NCBI GenBank assembly: GCA_029558535.1 | Contig: JAKQEK010000347.1 | Span: 1-64,000, forward strand | Length of the DNA: 64,000 nt | Reading direction: 5' to 3' | From: Bacteroidota bacterium | GTDB taxonomy: Bacteria > Bacteroidota > Bacteroidia > Bacteroidales > ML635J-15 | Shown here: positions 10,157 to 20,780 of the stretch, in pieces | Layout of the letters: each line of letters starts with the position of its first letter | Position numbering within the stretch: position 1 is the stretch's first letter | Notes under the pieces: model-generated | What the model saw: the letters and a program-made list of their open reading frames with translations, nothing else | Told to the model about the DNA's origin: nothing | Database searches by the model: none | Translations under genes and position numbers: made by a program

Positions 10157-10768
10157 ATGAAAAATCAAATGAACAAAGTGTTTTTCGTAATAGTAATTCC
10201 TTTATTGATTACATCATTATGTTTTTTCTTTTCATGTGCAAAAAAAACCGAATGTTCAGGGTTTACTGATGACGATATGCTAGGTTTGCCTTATTGTGTC
10301 GGCGATACTTTAATGTTCGTAGATCAAAATGATAATAATTTTATTATTCCAATTATAGATATTGAAAAGTCACAGCCTTATACTTTTAAATGTCGCGATT
10401 TGAATGGAATTTGTTTGTGTGAAAGATATGCTGAAATTATTGCAAATAATACTGCTTCATCAACAGAATTTGTTTTAATCAGGCTTGAAATAAATTCAAA
10501 GTCAGGAACTCATATCTATCGTTATAATATTGAAAATTTCAATTTTGAATTTGATTTTGAAAATGATCCGGATTATATTGGTATGATGGAAAATTTTTTT
10601 ATTGTTGATTCATTGATAATTTCAGATACTACATATTTAAATGTATTTAAAGTAACTAATCAGGATTTTGAACATACTCAAGTAAGTTCTGTATTCTTTA
10701 ACAAATCATCAGGTATACTGAAAATTACTAAAAACAACGGAACTGTGTTAGAATTTAAACATAAATAA
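10157..10768 (+). CDS. Hypothetical lipoprotein
   Basis: This 203-residue protein has an N-terminal hydrophobic segment ending in a lipobox-like FFFSCAKK, so it is probably a membrane-anchored lipoprotein. The remainder is beta-rich with alternating aromatic and charged residues. I do not recognise the family. It follows the tonB-like gene by 5 bp, which suggests co-expression, and its 3' end converges on the LVIVD-repeat gene. Confidence 0.65.
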   Translation: MKNQMNKVFFVIVIPLLITSLCFFFSCAKKTECSGFTDDDMLGLPYCVGDTLMFVDQNDNNFIIPIIDIEKSQPYTFKCRDLNGICLCERYAEIIANNTASSTEFVLIRLEINSKSGTHIYRYNIENFNFEFDFENDPDYIGMMENFFIVDSLIISDTTYLNVFKVTNQDFEHTQVSSVFFNKSSGILKITKNNGTVLEFKHK

Positions 10769-10791
10769 GATTACGAGTTTTTTACTGCATC

Positions 10792-12951
10792 TTAATTTCC
10801 GATGAAAAATTTCAAACTTTGTTTTGAATTACTATCTTTAATTACTCCAAGATAAATACCTGACGAAATTCCTTCAACTGACACAAAATGATTACCCTCG
10901 GAACTTAATTTTTTTGACAAAACAGCCTTTCCGTTAGCATCAAAAATCCTTAAATATGCATTTGAAGAGAAGGTTTTTATTACTAATTGATTTGAAGAAT
11001 TATCAAAAAGTAATTCAGGTGCTTTTTCAGGTTCATCTTTTAATATATCAGAAATTAAATTTACAGGTTTAAGAATATGAAATCCATTATCATAATTAGC
11101 AAGAAAAACAAATAGTCCTTCTTCATAAAGTTCTTTGGTTGCGTGAATTCCCCATGAATAACTACTTACAATATAGAACCCTTCAATAAACATATCCTGA
11201 AAATCAGTAGTGTTTATAACATATAAACCACCATTGTAATCAGATACAAAAACATGATTATCGACTACAGATAATTTTTCAGCATAAGTATTAGTATAAG
11301 TAAAACTTATTTCTGTAGGTGTATTTGGATTAGAAACATCTATAATTCTCAATCCGTCCCAATCGGCTGCAACATAAGCAATATTATCGACAACCTGGAC
11401 ATCATAAAATTCGCCATATTCACCTGTAACAATGTATCCGGTTTCGGTAGGTATTGCCGGATTTGAAATATTTATTATTCGCAACCCTCCTGTTCCGTCA
11501 GCTACATAAGCATAATCGCCCTTTGCAAAGACTGCCCTTGCAACTCCGGGAGTGTTATAAAAACCAACTTCAACAGGGTTTTCCGGATTTGAAATATCAA
11601 TTATCCTCAGTCCTTCTGTACCTGCTGCTAAATATGCATAATTGCCTTGAACGTGAACGCATAAAGCTTCACCAGGGGTTTCAATGTAACCTACCTCACG
11701 AGGAAAATTTACTTCGGTAGCAACATCAATAATACGCAATCCTTCTGTATAATCAGCTACATAAGCATATATACCACTACAGTAAACATCTACTGCATAG
11801 CCGGGAGTTTCACAATATCCGAACTCAATAGGATTAGATTCATCATCAAAATTTACAACTCTTAAACCAGAGTTACCACTAGCTAAAAAAGCATAAAACC
11901 CAAATGTAGCATGTACATCCCAAACCTCAGGAGTATTTAAAAAAGTACTAGCATATACAGGTGTTGAAGGAATTGATACGGAAATTATATCAAAACCCGA
12001 TTGCATATCCGCAACATAAACAAAATTATCAGCATAGTAAACATGATTTGCATATCCTTCCGTATCATAAAATCCAAGTTCAATAGGTGATTCGGGATCT
12101 TCTATATTTATAATTCTCACACCCCCTAAACCATCTGATAAATATGCATAATTATTATATACAGTTACTTCAGTTGCAAAACCCTCAGTATTAAGATTAC
12201 TCTTTTCAATAGGCAACTGCGGAGTGCTTACATCAATAATTTTCAACCCACCATCTCCACAGCTGGCATATACGTAATTATCCTTGAAATAGACTCCTGT
12301 ATATTGACCATATGTACCACTAATATAATATGATTCAAGATATGGGTTTGCAGGATCTGAAATATTTACAATTTTCAACCCATTGTTATATGCTGATACA
12401 TAGGCGTAATCATCATGACAATAAACATCAAATGCATATTCATTAAATGTTCCGATTAATGCCGGAGATTCGGGATTTGAGACATTTATTATTTTTAGCC
12501 CTCCAGTTGCATCGGCAAGATAAACTGTGTTACCTTCTGCAAAAATGCCATACGAATAACCGTCAGTGTCAAGATAACCTACTTCATAAGCATAATCAGG
12601 CCAGTATACGTCAATTATCCTTAAGCCACCTTCGTCATTAGCAATATATGCATAATCATTGACGACAAAAACATCATATACTGGATATTCTGTTTCAACA
12701 ACACACAATATCTGTGGCGAGGTTTTGACTCTGATGTCAACTATTACAAGTGAATGATCCATACAAGCGTATGCAACGGTATCAACAACAAATACTGACA
12801 TAAAATTTCCAATTTTATTAAAATGTCCTAATCCGTTAACATTAAGACTGTCAGTACCCCATTTAAAATTATTTTCGTGTTTGGGGTTAAACTGAGCAAA
12901 TATTACTCCTGTTATCAGAAATAATTGAATTAAAAATACAAATTTTTTCAT
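10792..12951 (-). CDS. Secreted LVIVD-repeat beta-propeller protein with T9SS tail
   Basis: This 719-residue protein has a signal peptide (ITGVIFAQ end) followed by about thirteen repeats of 40-45 residues with a core like GGLRIIDVSNPENPVEVG. These are LVIVD repeats, which are expected to build beta-propellers. The last 80 residues (LRIFDANGKAVLSKKL through SGIYLGVIK) look like a type A T9SS sorting domain, so the protein is probably exported by the type IX system to the cell surface or medium. No catalytic motif is visible. Repeat number suggests two propellers or a large ring. Confidence 0.85.
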   Translation of the reverse strand: MKKFVFLIQLFLITGVIFAQFNPKHENNFKWGTDSLNVNGLGHFNKIGNFMSVFVVDTVAYACMDHSLVIVDIRVKTSPQILCVVETEYPVYDVFVVNDYAYIANDEGGLRIIDVYWPDYAYEVGYLDTDGYSYGIFAEGNTVYLADATGGLKIINVSNPESPALIGTFNEYAFDVYCHDDYAYVSAYNNGLKIVNISDPANPYLESYYISGTYGQYTGVYFKDNYVYASCGDGGLKIIDVSTPQLPIEKSNLNTEGFATEVTVYNNYAYLSDGLGGVRIINIEDPESPIELGFYDTEGYANHVYYADNFVYVADMQSGFDIISVSIPSTPVYASTFLNTPEVWDVHATFGFYAFLASGNSGLRVVNFDDESNPIEFGYCETPGYAVDVYCSGIYAYVADYTEGLRIIDVATEVNFPREVGYIETPGEALCVHVQGNYAYLAAGTEGLRIIDISNPENPVEVGFYNTPGVARAVFAKGDYAYVADGTGGLRIINISNPAIPTETGYIVTGEYGEFYDVQVVDNIAYVAADWDGLRIIDVSNPNTPTEISFTYTNTYAEKLSVVDNHVFVSDYNGGLYVINTTDFQDMFIEGFYIVSSYSWGIHATKELYEEGLFVFLANYDNGFHILKPVNLISDILKDEPEKAPELLFDNSSNQLVIKTFSSNAYLRIFDANGKAVLSKKLSSEGNHFVSVEGISSGIYLGVIKDSNSKQSLKFFIGN

Positions 12952-13095
12952 TTAGATTTTTTCATGGTTAATATGTACAAATATATGAAAAATTATTAAT
13001 AAAATAATATCTATATAATTTGAAATATATTTCGAGAAAGAAAAATAGCAAAAATCAATTTTAATTTATATTTTTACATTTCAAATTTTACGATT

Positions 13096-14715
13096 ATGAT
13101 AAGTGAAAATCTTACTGCTTATTTTGAAACCGCGATAAAAAACAACTGGGATAAACTTTCGTTGCAAGATTATGACAATGGTGGTTTGACATTTGGGGAA
13201 CTGGCTAATCAGATTTTGTGTCTTCATAATTTATATAGAGAGCATGGAATTGTGAAAGGCGATAAAATTGTAGTGATTGGCAAAAATTCAGCGTACTGGG
13301 GGTCAGTATATCTTGCCACAGTAACTTATGGTGCTGTTATTGTTCCACTGTTGCAGGATTTTACGGCAAAAGACATTTACAAGCTTGTAAATCACTCTGA
13401 CGCTCAACTAATGTTTGCTTCAGAATATATTTGCGAAAAACTTAATTTTAATGAATTCGAAAATTTAAGGACAGTTTACTATTTGGATGATTTTGCTGTA
13501 GCTTATGATTATACTGCTGATTTTATAGCTTATAACAAAGCTTCTAATCCAGTAACGCCGGATAAATTTAAACTCGACCATGTGCCTAACTCTGAGTTGG
13601 CAGCAATTTTATATACATCCGGAACATCAGGTCAACCTAAAGGTGTTATGCTGAATCACAATTCCTTAGCGGCTAACGTACGTTACGCCAGAGCAAATAT
13701 GCCTTTGCAGTCAGGTGATAGGATTGTATCATTTTTGCCACTGGCACATTGTTATGGGGCAGCTTTCGAGTTTTTATTCCCTTTTTCAAAAGGTTGTACA
13801 ATAATTTTTCTCGGTAAGCTACCTTCTCCACAAGTTATTTTAAAAGCATTTGGTGAAATAAAACCAAGACTAATATTGTCAGTACCACTAGTTATAGAAA
13901 AAGTCTATAAGAATAAAATTAAACCTACATTAGATAAACCAATAATTAAGTTCATTTTAAAAATTCCTATCCTTAAAAGACTTATATACATGAAAGTGTT
14001 GGCTTCTCTTAAAGTCGCTTTTGGTGGAGATTTTAAAGAAATAGTTGTTGGTGGTGCAAAAATGAATCGTGAAGTGGAGACATTTTTGAGGGCAATAGGT
14101 TTTAACTTCTCTGTTGGCTATGGTATGACAGAATGTGGCCCTTTAATTAGCTATGATGGTTGGAAAACCACTAAGATTTATTCAGCAGGAAAATTAATTG
14201 ACTGCATGGAAATAAAAATTGATTCAAAAGAACCCGGCAAGGTTGGTGAAATTTTATTGAAGGGCGAAAATGTAATGTTAGGGTATTATAAAAATCAGGA
14301 AGAAACTGAAAAAGCTTTTGATAAAGACGGATGGTTACATACAGGTGATTTGGGGGTTATTGATGAAGATAATTATTTGTTCATTAAAGGACGTTCGAAA
14401 AGTATGATTCTTACGGGTTCGGGACAAAACGTTTATCCTGAGGAAGTTGAATCAAAATTTAACAATTTCCCTCTTATAAGCGAAGTTGTTGTTATTGGTA
14501 GAAACAATCTTATTACTGCTTTAATATATCCCGATAAAGAGAAAATAAAATCTCTAGACCTTAAACCTGAACAAGTAGAGAAAGTTATATTAAATTATCA
14601 AAAGAGAGTTAATGAAGAATTGCCTACTTATATGCAGGTCAATAAGATCGTTATAAGGGAAGAGGAATTTGAGAAGACCCCTAAGAAAAACATAAAGAGG
14701 TATTTGTACGAGTAA
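13096..14715 (+). CDS. Long-chain acyl-CoA ligase (AMP-forming)
   Basis: This 539-residue member of the adenylate-forming superfamily activates carboxylic acids as acyl-adenylates, usually for CoA thioester formation. The P-loop motif ILYTSGTSGQPKGVM, the GYGMTECGP motif and the GWLHTGDLG motif are all intact, and the C-terminal lysine region (TPKKNIKRY) is present. The chain-length preference cannot be told; the overall pattern is that of long-chain fatty acid ligases. A DUF4105 gene follows 24 bp downstream. Confidence 0.9.
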   Translation: MISENLTAYFETAIKNNWDKLSLQDYDNGGLTFGELANQILCLHNLYREHGIVKGDKIVVIGKNSAYWGSVYLATVTYGAVIVPLLQDFTAKDIYKLVNHSDAQLMFASEYICEKLNFNEFENLRTVYYLDDFAVAYDYTADFIAYNKASNPVTPDKFKLDHVPNSELAAILYTSGTSGQPKGVMLNHNSLAANVRYARANMPLQSGDRIVSFLPLAHCYGAAFEFLFPFSKGCTIIFLGKLPSPQVILKAFGEIKPRLILSVPLVIEKVYKNKIKPTLDKPIIKFILKIPILKRLIYMKVLASLKVAFGGDFKEIVVGGAKMNREVETFLRAIGFNFSVGYGMTECGPLISYDGWKTTKIYSAGKLIDCMEIKIDSKEPGKVGEILLKGENVMLGYYKNQEETEKAFDKDGWLHTGDLGVIDEDNYLFIKGRSKSMILTGSGQNVYPEEVESKFNNFPLISEVVVIGRNNLITALIYPDKEKIKSLDLKPEQVEKVILNYQKRVNEELPTYMQVNKIVIREEEFEKTPKKNIKRYLYE

Positions 14716-14739
14716 TTCGTTTATGCGAGATAAAATAAA

Positions 14740-15873
14740 ATGAAAAAAATACTTCTTATATTATTAGCTATATCTATAAGTTCATTTAGTTTATTTAGTT
14801 TGTCGCAGAATGTAAGAATATCTCTGTTGACACAAGAACCCGGAGATGAACTATATGCTTATTTTGGTCATACGGCAATCAGAGTTAAGGACGATTCACT
14901 TTATATAGATCAGGTTTATAACTACGGAACATTTGATTTCAGTACACCCAACTTTTACAGTCGTTTTGTAAAAGGCGATCTTGATTATTGTTTATCCATA
15001 GATGATTTCGAATATTTCGTTTATTCATCACAACTGACACACAGAAAAATATATGAACAAGAATTGTATTTAACCTACGAAGAGAAATATAATCTCGTAA
15101 TGTTGTTGGAAAAATGCTATAACTCTCCTGCACGCTATTATCGTTACGATTTCCTTAAAAATAATTGCGCTACCAAAATAAGAGATGTTATCAAAGAAGC
15201 TACAAATAACAGAATAAAATTTATTGATGCAAAGCAAAGTGGTGATACATTCAGACAACTACTAAAGCCATATTTAGTTAAGAACTATTGGATAAATTTC
15301 GGGATAAATTTTATCATGGGTATGGAAACAGATAAATACGCCGCAACTGACGAATACATGTTTTTACCATTCTATATTCAGGATTATTTTGAAAACTCAA
15401 ATTATGCGTCAAAAAGTGAATTATTACTTGATGCTGAACAGGAAAGGCAAACCAAGTTTAATTTTGAATATATTTTACCATGGATAATTGTTCTCATAAT
15501 TTGTTTATTAAGTATATGGAGAAAAACTCAAAAACTAATTTTTTATATATTCTGTACCCTATTTTCTTTGCTGGGACTATTAATACTTTCATTAGGTATA
15601 TATTCCCTCCATCCTTCCCTCGGCGCTAATATGAATATTTTGTGGACAATACCTGCTTTATTGATTTTAGTTGTACGTCATGAGAAAATAGGTAAATACG
15701 TAAGATATGTATATGCTATAATAATATTACTCCTTTTCATAAATTGGTTTTGGCTGCCTCAGGAATTATCTCCGACTTTTATCCCTTGGATGGTATGTAT
15801 GTTATTCTTGCTTATTGTTGATTTAAAGCTTTTTGAAAAAATTAAGTGCTGCAACAAAATCTCATCCAAATAG
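14740..15873 (+). CDS. DUF4105-family membrane protein
   Basis: This 377-residue protein has a signal peptide, then a periplasmic domain with EPGDELYAYFGHTAIRV and YRYDFLKNNCATKIRD. Those conserved histidine and NNC motifs mark the DUF4105 (Lnb N-terminal periplasmic-like) family. The last 140 residues contain four or five membrane helices. The NNCAT cysteine suggests a papain-like (NlpC-type) catalytic site, but the role is unproven. It follows the acyl-CoA ligase on the same strand. Confidence 0.75.
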   Translation: MKKILLILLAISISSFSLFSLSQNVRISLLTQEPGDELYAYFGHTAIRVKDDSLYIDQVYNYGTFDFSTPNFYSRFVKGDLDYCLSIDDFEYFVYSSQLTHRKIYEQELYLTYEEKYNLVMLLEKCYNSPARYYRYDFLKNNCATKIRDVIKEATNNRIKFIDAKQSGDTFRQLLKPYLVKNYWINFGINFIMGMETDKYAATDEYMFLPFYIQDYFENSNYASKSELLLDAEQERQTKFNFEYILPWIIVLIICLLSIWRKTQKLIFYIFCTLFSLLGLLILSLGIYSLHPSLGANMNILWTIPALLILVVRHEKIGKYVRYVYAIIILLLFINWFWLPQELSPTFIPWMVCMLFLLIVDLKLFEKIKCCNKISSK

Positions 15874-15926
15874 TTAAACCATAGCAACCAAATACATATT
15901 TTATCGTTAGTCAAAAAAAAAGTTAA

Positions 15927-17195
15927 ATGAGAAAACTCAGTATTTTATTGTGTCTAACCGGACTTTCGTTAATAACCAATTTTATTAACTGCCAAACAAC
16001 TGTTCTTTTTCTTGGTAACAGTTACACTTATTACAATGGAGGACTTCCTGAAATGTTCACTCAGGTTGCAATATCGAAGGGTAAAACAGTGGAAGTAGAA
16101 TTTAATGCGCCGGGAGGATATACCTTACAAAATCACTCAACCAATACAACAACACTGAATTTGATTGCTTCACGCAATTGGGACTATGTTGTTTTACAGG
16201 AACAAAGTCAATTGCCGTCATTTCCACCTGCTCAGGTAATGTCAGAAGTTTATCCTTTTGCAGCTATTTTATGTGATTCGATTGAAAACAACAGCATTTG
16301 TACAATACCTGTATTCTTCATGACATGGGGACGTAAAAACGGTGATGCGGACAACTGTCCTTATTACACTCCTCTATGTACTTATGATGGAATGCAATGG
16401 AGGTTAAGGCAAAGTTATGTTGAAATGGCCGAAGATAATGATGGATGGGTAGCTCCTGTCGGAATGGCGTTTAAGTCCGTTATAACGAGCAATCCTGAAA
16501 TTGAACTGTATAGTGGAGATGAAAGCCATCCTTCTTATTGTGGAACCTATTTGGCTGCATGTACTTTTTATTCGGTTATTTTTAATGATAGTCCAATTGG
16601 AGCATACATTCCGGCAGAAGTTACCGGAGAACAGGCAACTGTTCTTCAAAATGCTGCATGGAATGTAGTGTTTGATACTTTGGACACATGGCGAATTGAC
16701 ACAACTACTGTAAGAGCCGATTTCGAGCCAATGTTTCTTACGAAAAATGTTCAGGCACAATTCGAAAATTATTCCGAAAATGCAGATTCGTGCCACTGGG
16801 ATTTCGGCGATGGAACATTTGAAATGCAATATCCGATTTTTGGAAATACTTATGATTGGATGTATCACATTTACCCGGCAGAAGCTGAATATGATATATG
16901 TTTAACCGCTTATAAAAGATGTAACCAGACACAAAAATGTAAAACCAGATATATTTTTATTTCTGAAGTAATAGAAGCGGAATCACCAGTATTTGCATTA
17001 TATCCAAATCCTGTAAAGAATGAGTTATTAACTATTGAAAATGCTCCGACAACTAATTGTAAACTCACTGATTTGCTTGGGAAAACTGTAATTGAAACCG
17101 AAATTATCAATAATTCAATAGATATTGCTTCCGTTAAACCGGGAATTTATATTTTTGAGTGTGGCTCAAAACGACTAAAATTAATAATTGAATAA
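15927..17195 (+). CDS. Secreted SGNH-type hydrolase with PKD-like domain and T9SS tail
   Basis: This 422-residue protein begins with a signal peptide. Its catalytic domain opens with FLGNSYTYYNGGLP (serine block) and closes with DESHPSYCGTYLAA (Asp/His block), the pattern of SGNH/GDSL hydrolases, which often deacetylate or de-esterify glycans. A PKD-like segment follows (CHWDFGDGTF). The C-terminal 75 residues (ALYPNPVKNELLTIE through PGIYIFECG) look like a T9SS sorting domain. Substrate unknown. Confidence 0.8.
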   Translation: MRKLSILLCLTGLSLITNFINCQTTVLFLGNSYTYYNGGLPEMFTQVAISKGKTVEVEFNAPGGYTLQNHSTNTTTLNLIASRNWDYVVLQEQSQLPSFPPAQVMSEVYPFAAILCDSIENNSICTIPVFFMTWGRKNGDADNCPYYTPLCTYDGMQWRLRQSYVEMAEDNDGWVAPVGMAFKSVITSNPEIELYSGDESHPSYCGTYLAACTFYSVIFNDSPIGAYIPAEVTGEQATVLQNAAWNVVFDTLDTWRIDTTTVRADFEPMFLTKNVQAQFENYSENADSCHWDFGDGTFEMQYPIFGNTYDWMYHIYPAEAEYDICLTAYKRCNQTQKCKTRYIFISEVIEAESPVFALYPNPVKNELLTIENAPTTNCKLTDLLGKTVIETEIINNSIDIASVKPGIYIFECGSKRLKLIIE

Positions 17196-17201
17196 TTGTA
17201 A

Positions 17202-18137
17202 TTATTTCTTTTTCTTTCTAAGATTCAAAACAGTTCCGGGCTCAGGTTCTGTTCCTTCTTGTATGTTATTATACTTGTATATCTTCTTTAATTTAACTGC
17301 ATATCGCTGAGATACATCTCTCATTGTTTCACCTCTTGCTATTTTATGCGTTTCGTGTTGCTTATCAGCCTTATTACGTTTAGGTTTAATGTATATCTGC
17401 TCTCCTTTAACAACAACCGAATTTTTATCCAAGTCGTTATATTTTGCAAGTTGCCAGTTCATCAAATCCAACTGTACTGATAAATTACTTAAAGAAATAC
17501 TTGTATCTGCAATAACGATATACGGCACAGTATTATTCGTCTGAACTTCGTACAAATATGGATTTATACTGAAATTATCATTAATTGGACTGTTATTACG
17601 GTTCGGTCTTTTTGTCGGTTTATCATCTTCAACAGGCTTAGCTTTTCCGCTGTCATATTCATTTAAATTGTATTTTTCGATAAGCTTTATCAGACTTTCG
17701 GCATAAGTGGGGCTTGTCGCATATCCTGCTTGTTTCAGTCCTTTTGCCCATCCCTGATAATCAGTAACCTCTAGTTCAAACAAAAAATGATAACGACTAT
17801 TTTGTCTTAAAAAATCAGAATGATCCTTGTACGAATCCTCAACGCTTTTATATTTCCTAAAACATTCGCCTTTTGCATCATCATCCGCATAAATCTTATC
17901 TCCCTCCCATTTATGACACTTAATTCCAAAATGATTATTACCTTCTTTGGCAAGATAAGAACCACCGCTAGCCGATTCAAGTATCCCTTGTGATAAAGTT
18001 ATGCTGGCAGGAACTCCACTCCTTTTCATCTCTTTTACCGCCATGTGACTGTACTTCTTTATATACTCATCTGGAGTATATTGTGCAGATGCTGTTACAA
18101 CTAAAAATAAAAAAAATAAAATCGAACCGGCCTTCAT
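17202..18137 (-). CDS. Secreted glucosaminidase with LysM domain
   Basis: This 311-residue protein has a signal peptide and a mannosyl-glycoprotein endo-beta-N-acetylglucosaminidase-like (GH73) domain. The catalytic glutamate lies in ITLSQGILESASG, with NNHFGIKCH and GYATSPTYAESLI further on. The C-terminus carries a LysM-type module (HKIARGETMRDVSQRYAV) for peptidoglycan binding. It should cleave the glycan strands of peptidoglycan during growth or division. It stands alone on the minus strand. Confidence 0.9.
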   Translation of the reverse strand: MKAGSILFFLFLVVTASAQYTPDEYIKKYSHMAVKEMKRSGVPASITLSQGILESASGGSYLAKEGNNHFGIKCHKWEGDKIYADDDAKGECFRKYKSVEDSYKDHSDFLRQNSRYHFLFELEVTDYQGWAKGLKQAGYATSPTYAESLIKLIEKYNLNEYDSGKAKPVEDDKPTKRPNRNNSPINDNFSINPYLYEVQTNNTVPYIVIADTSISLSNLSVQLDLMNWQLAKYNDLDKNSVVVKGEQIYIKPKRNKADKQHETHKIARGETMRDVSQRYAVKLKKIYKYNNIQEGTEPEPGTVLNLRKKKK

Positions 18138-18273
18138 AGATATTTGTTTCTAATATGTAAAAGTATTGATTTTGCTAGTGCTTATAAATTACTGTTCCGA
18201 GGAATATTTCAACAATCTACTGTTAAAACCAAAAAGATTTGCAAATTTTTATTTATTTTGATAAAAAAAATAA

Positions 18274-19944
18274 ATGAACTACAGATTTTTAATACTTATA
18301 ATATTAATCTCAACAATTGCTATTTCTTTGAGGTCTCAAACTTCTACTGAGCTTTCGGATAAATATATAAACTACAGAAACCATTTACTTGAAGAATGGA
18401 TAATTGTAAGTTCTGATGTTGAGCAATTTGGAGTTAATATTCCTGCAGTGGATAGAATTCTTGATAGTTTAGGAAATCCCAGATGGGTAAGCTGGAGTGA
18501 CGGGAACAGTAATTTTAATCATTGGCTGGGCATACTGGCAACAGAATATCGTTTACTTAAAAATAATGGTCAGGATTATCAGGAAACATTATCTATGCTA
18601 GTATATTCAATGCTTGCAATAGAGAGATTAGACCTATATTCTGAATATGCTCTGCGTAAACAACATAATACAGAATCATACCATAACGAATCAGAATTAA
18701 TAAAATATCCCGACGACATTAATGGTTTTATGATTCGAGACGATGTTAGTCTTGGATTTTGGAGACAGTATCATAAACATTTTAAATCTGAATATGGTTG
18801 GCATAATAAGACCGGAGATGGAACTAACAGATATCTGTCAGTTTTTCAGAAAGGAGTTATAGCCAAAGAAGGAATGAGTCAGGATAATATAATCTATATG
18901 CTTCAATCTTTGGCATTAGTAAAAACACTGGTTGATGATGAAAATATGAGTAAAATTGAAATAAATTTTATTAATACTTTTATCCCCGATTATTTGAAAT
19001 CAAAAGGCATTCTGAATGGGAATACAATCTCATTCGACAAATGGGTTGATGATTTGACTGACAGATTGGTCCGCAGATGTTTTCATGAGTATCCCGAGCC
19101 TAAAGTTGTATTAAAAATAACAACAGGCAAAGCACATCCGTCAAAAACAAAATTTGGAGGCATAATGTCCAGTTATTGGTATATAATCAACCCAGTTACT
19201 AACGATCTGGTTGCTGAAGGAAATGGCGAAGATATGGGCGTATGGATGAATTCTTACGGAATTGCAGAAGCCGGAAATTTTATTACAGGAAAAACTTGTT
19301 ATCATTCCGATGGCTCGGAAATGGGATTAAATGCATATTTATTTAAAGCCTTACTTTTCAAAAATTTGAGATTTTTAAAACATGGTGGATTTCCTGTACC
19401 CGACAATATTGATGATTATATGTTTCGGGCACTGGCAAGTATTTCTGATATTAATTGGGATGAAGATTCGTACGATCTTATATATTTATTAGGTGATAAA
19501 CGCTCAGGTTGGACATATGAACATAATCCTTTGATATTGTTTCTTTTGCATTCGGATAAGTACAAAAAAGTCTATTCTTCCGGAATTGAATTTTATGAAA
19601 AAGATAAGAAATATTATAAAGAGTTGCTAGGATTTGCCCCATTTGATGGACCTTCAACAGATTATACCAGAAGCGATTATCATCCATTTTGGTCATCATC
19701 GTCTAGGCTTAATTGGCCACACAACAAAGGAAACAGAAACGCAAAAGATGTAAGAGAATATGTTGGCATGGATTATATGTTTCTGTACAATCTTTACAGA
19801 TTGGTATTTGAGCCTAAAGGATATGAACTACCAAAGGACAGAAGAAATGAAATTTTGACAAAATCGGCAATTGCTTATCCTATTCCTGACTTAAAAGGCA
19901 TAGATGCACAGTTTTATTATTTACCTCCAAAACCCAAAAAATAA
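18274..19944 (+). CDS. Secreted protein of unknown function
   Basis: This 556-residue protein has a signal peptide (ILIILISTIAISLRSQ). The rest is rich in Trp, Tyr and His, with segments such as RWVSWSDGNSNFNHWLG and SDYHPFWSSSSRLNWPHN. It looks like an all-alpha soluble domain, possibly an alpha/alpha toroid as in some glycan-active enzymes, but I see no diagnostic catalytic motif. The gap to the next gene is 93 bp. I do not recognise the family. Confidence 0.65.
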   Translation: MNYRFLILIILISTIAISLRSQTSTELSDKYINYRNHLLEEWIIVSSDVEQFGVNIPAVDRILDSLGNPRWVSWSDGNSNFNHWLGILATEYRLLKNNGQDYQETLSMLVYSMLAIERLDLYSEYALRKQHNTESYHNESELIKYPDDINGFMIRDDVSLGFWRQYHKHFKSEYGWHNKTGDGTNRYLSVFQKGVIAKEGMSQDNIIYMLQSLALVKTLVDDENMSKIEINFINTFIPDYLKSKGILNGNTISFDKWVDDLTDRLVRRCFHEYPEPKVVLKITTGKAHPSKTKFGGIMSSYWYIINPVTNDLVAEGNGEDMGVWMNSYGIAEAGNFITGKTCYHSDGSEMGLNAYLFKALLFKNLRFLKHGGFPVPDNIDDYMFRALASISDINWDEDSYDLIYLLGDKRSGWTYEHNPLILFLLHSDKYKKVYSSGIEFYEKDKKYYKELLGFAPFDGPSTDYTRSDYHPFWSSSSRLNWPHNKGNRNAKDVREYVGMDYMFLYNLYRLVFEPKGYELPKDRRNEILTKSAIAYPIPDLKGIDAQFYYLPPKPKK

Positions 19945-20037
19945 TAATTTTAAAAAAAAATGTGTAATTTTTTAAACTTTTTAAGTGTATTTACGTAACA
20001 AGAAACGAAATTTAGATAAAAAGCAAACAAAAATTTT

Positions 20038-20778
20038 TTGAAAAGGATACTAATTCATATCATAATATCTATTTTCTTATTGTCATGTTTGGAAACATTC
20101 TCTCAAAACAGAAATTACTTATATGGCGGTTTGCAGATGTCAAATTTTAAAGACATGATGCCCTTTGGACATATAATAGATGATTTTAATGATTTTCACG
20201 AAACCACTGATATAACAACTGCACATAAGTTATGCTTACCTATGTATATTCCAGGATATATTTTTGGTTTTAAAATACATTCACGTTTTAGTGAGTTTGG
20301 AGGTAATATTTATTTTAACAACTTTACCACTCTTGCACAGGGTAAGGATTCGAATGGAATTGACTATTACAAAAATCTGATTGTCACTTATAACGGGTTT
20401 AATTTGTATTACAGGGTTTTGATAGTTAATACAAATTTCTTCCGTACCGGACCTGGAATAAGCTTTAAAATAGAGCAATTTAAGGCAAAAATAGACTTTG
20501 ATCAAGAAGAGCTATTTAATTCGGTTGTTCCTACCAGCAAAGCACTTATTGCGGGACAGATCAATTACACAATATCAGTGGGAGGACCAAAATTTAATTT
20601 TGATATAGGGGTCTTTTATCAACTGCCTTTCTGGCAAATTGAGCTTGATTTGCTTAATAATCAATTAAATGAAGGTTATGCAGGTATTTATACAGACGGA
20701 CAACTAAACTTCAATCCTGCTTCTTACGGCATAACTTTTACAATTGGTCTGGGATCGAGAGAAAATTATGATTTTTGA
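20038..20778 (+). CDS. Putative outer-membrane beta-barrel protein
   Basis: This 246-residue protein has an N-terminal hydrophobic segment and SQN-type signal-peptide end. It then shows alternating hydrophobic and polar strands with many aromatic residues, ending in YGITFTIGLGSRENYDF. This is typical of small outer-membrane barrels. The only plausible start is a TTG at 20038; no in-frame ATG precedes the signal sequence. Its stop lies 2 bp before the ATG of the WG-repeat gene, so the two are translationally adjacent. Family not recognised. Confidence 0.55.
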   Translation: MKRILIHIIISIFLLSCLETFSQNRNYLYGGLQMSNFKDMMPFGHIIDDFNDFHETTDITTAHKLCLPMYIPGYIFGFKIHSRFSEFGGNIYFNNFTTLAQGKDSNGIDYYKNLIVTYNGFNLYYRVLIVNTNFFRTGPGISFKIEQFKAKIDFDQEELFNSVVPTSKALIAGQINYTISVGGPKFNFDIGVFYQLPFWQIELDLLNNQLNEGYAGIYTDGQLNFNPASYGITFTIGLGSRENYDF

Positions 20779-20780
20779 TT

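Noticed and set aside
16404-16868. Minus-strand 154-codon open frame inside the SGNH hydrolase gene
   Set aside because: It is antisense to a well-supported coding gene and shows no protein signature.
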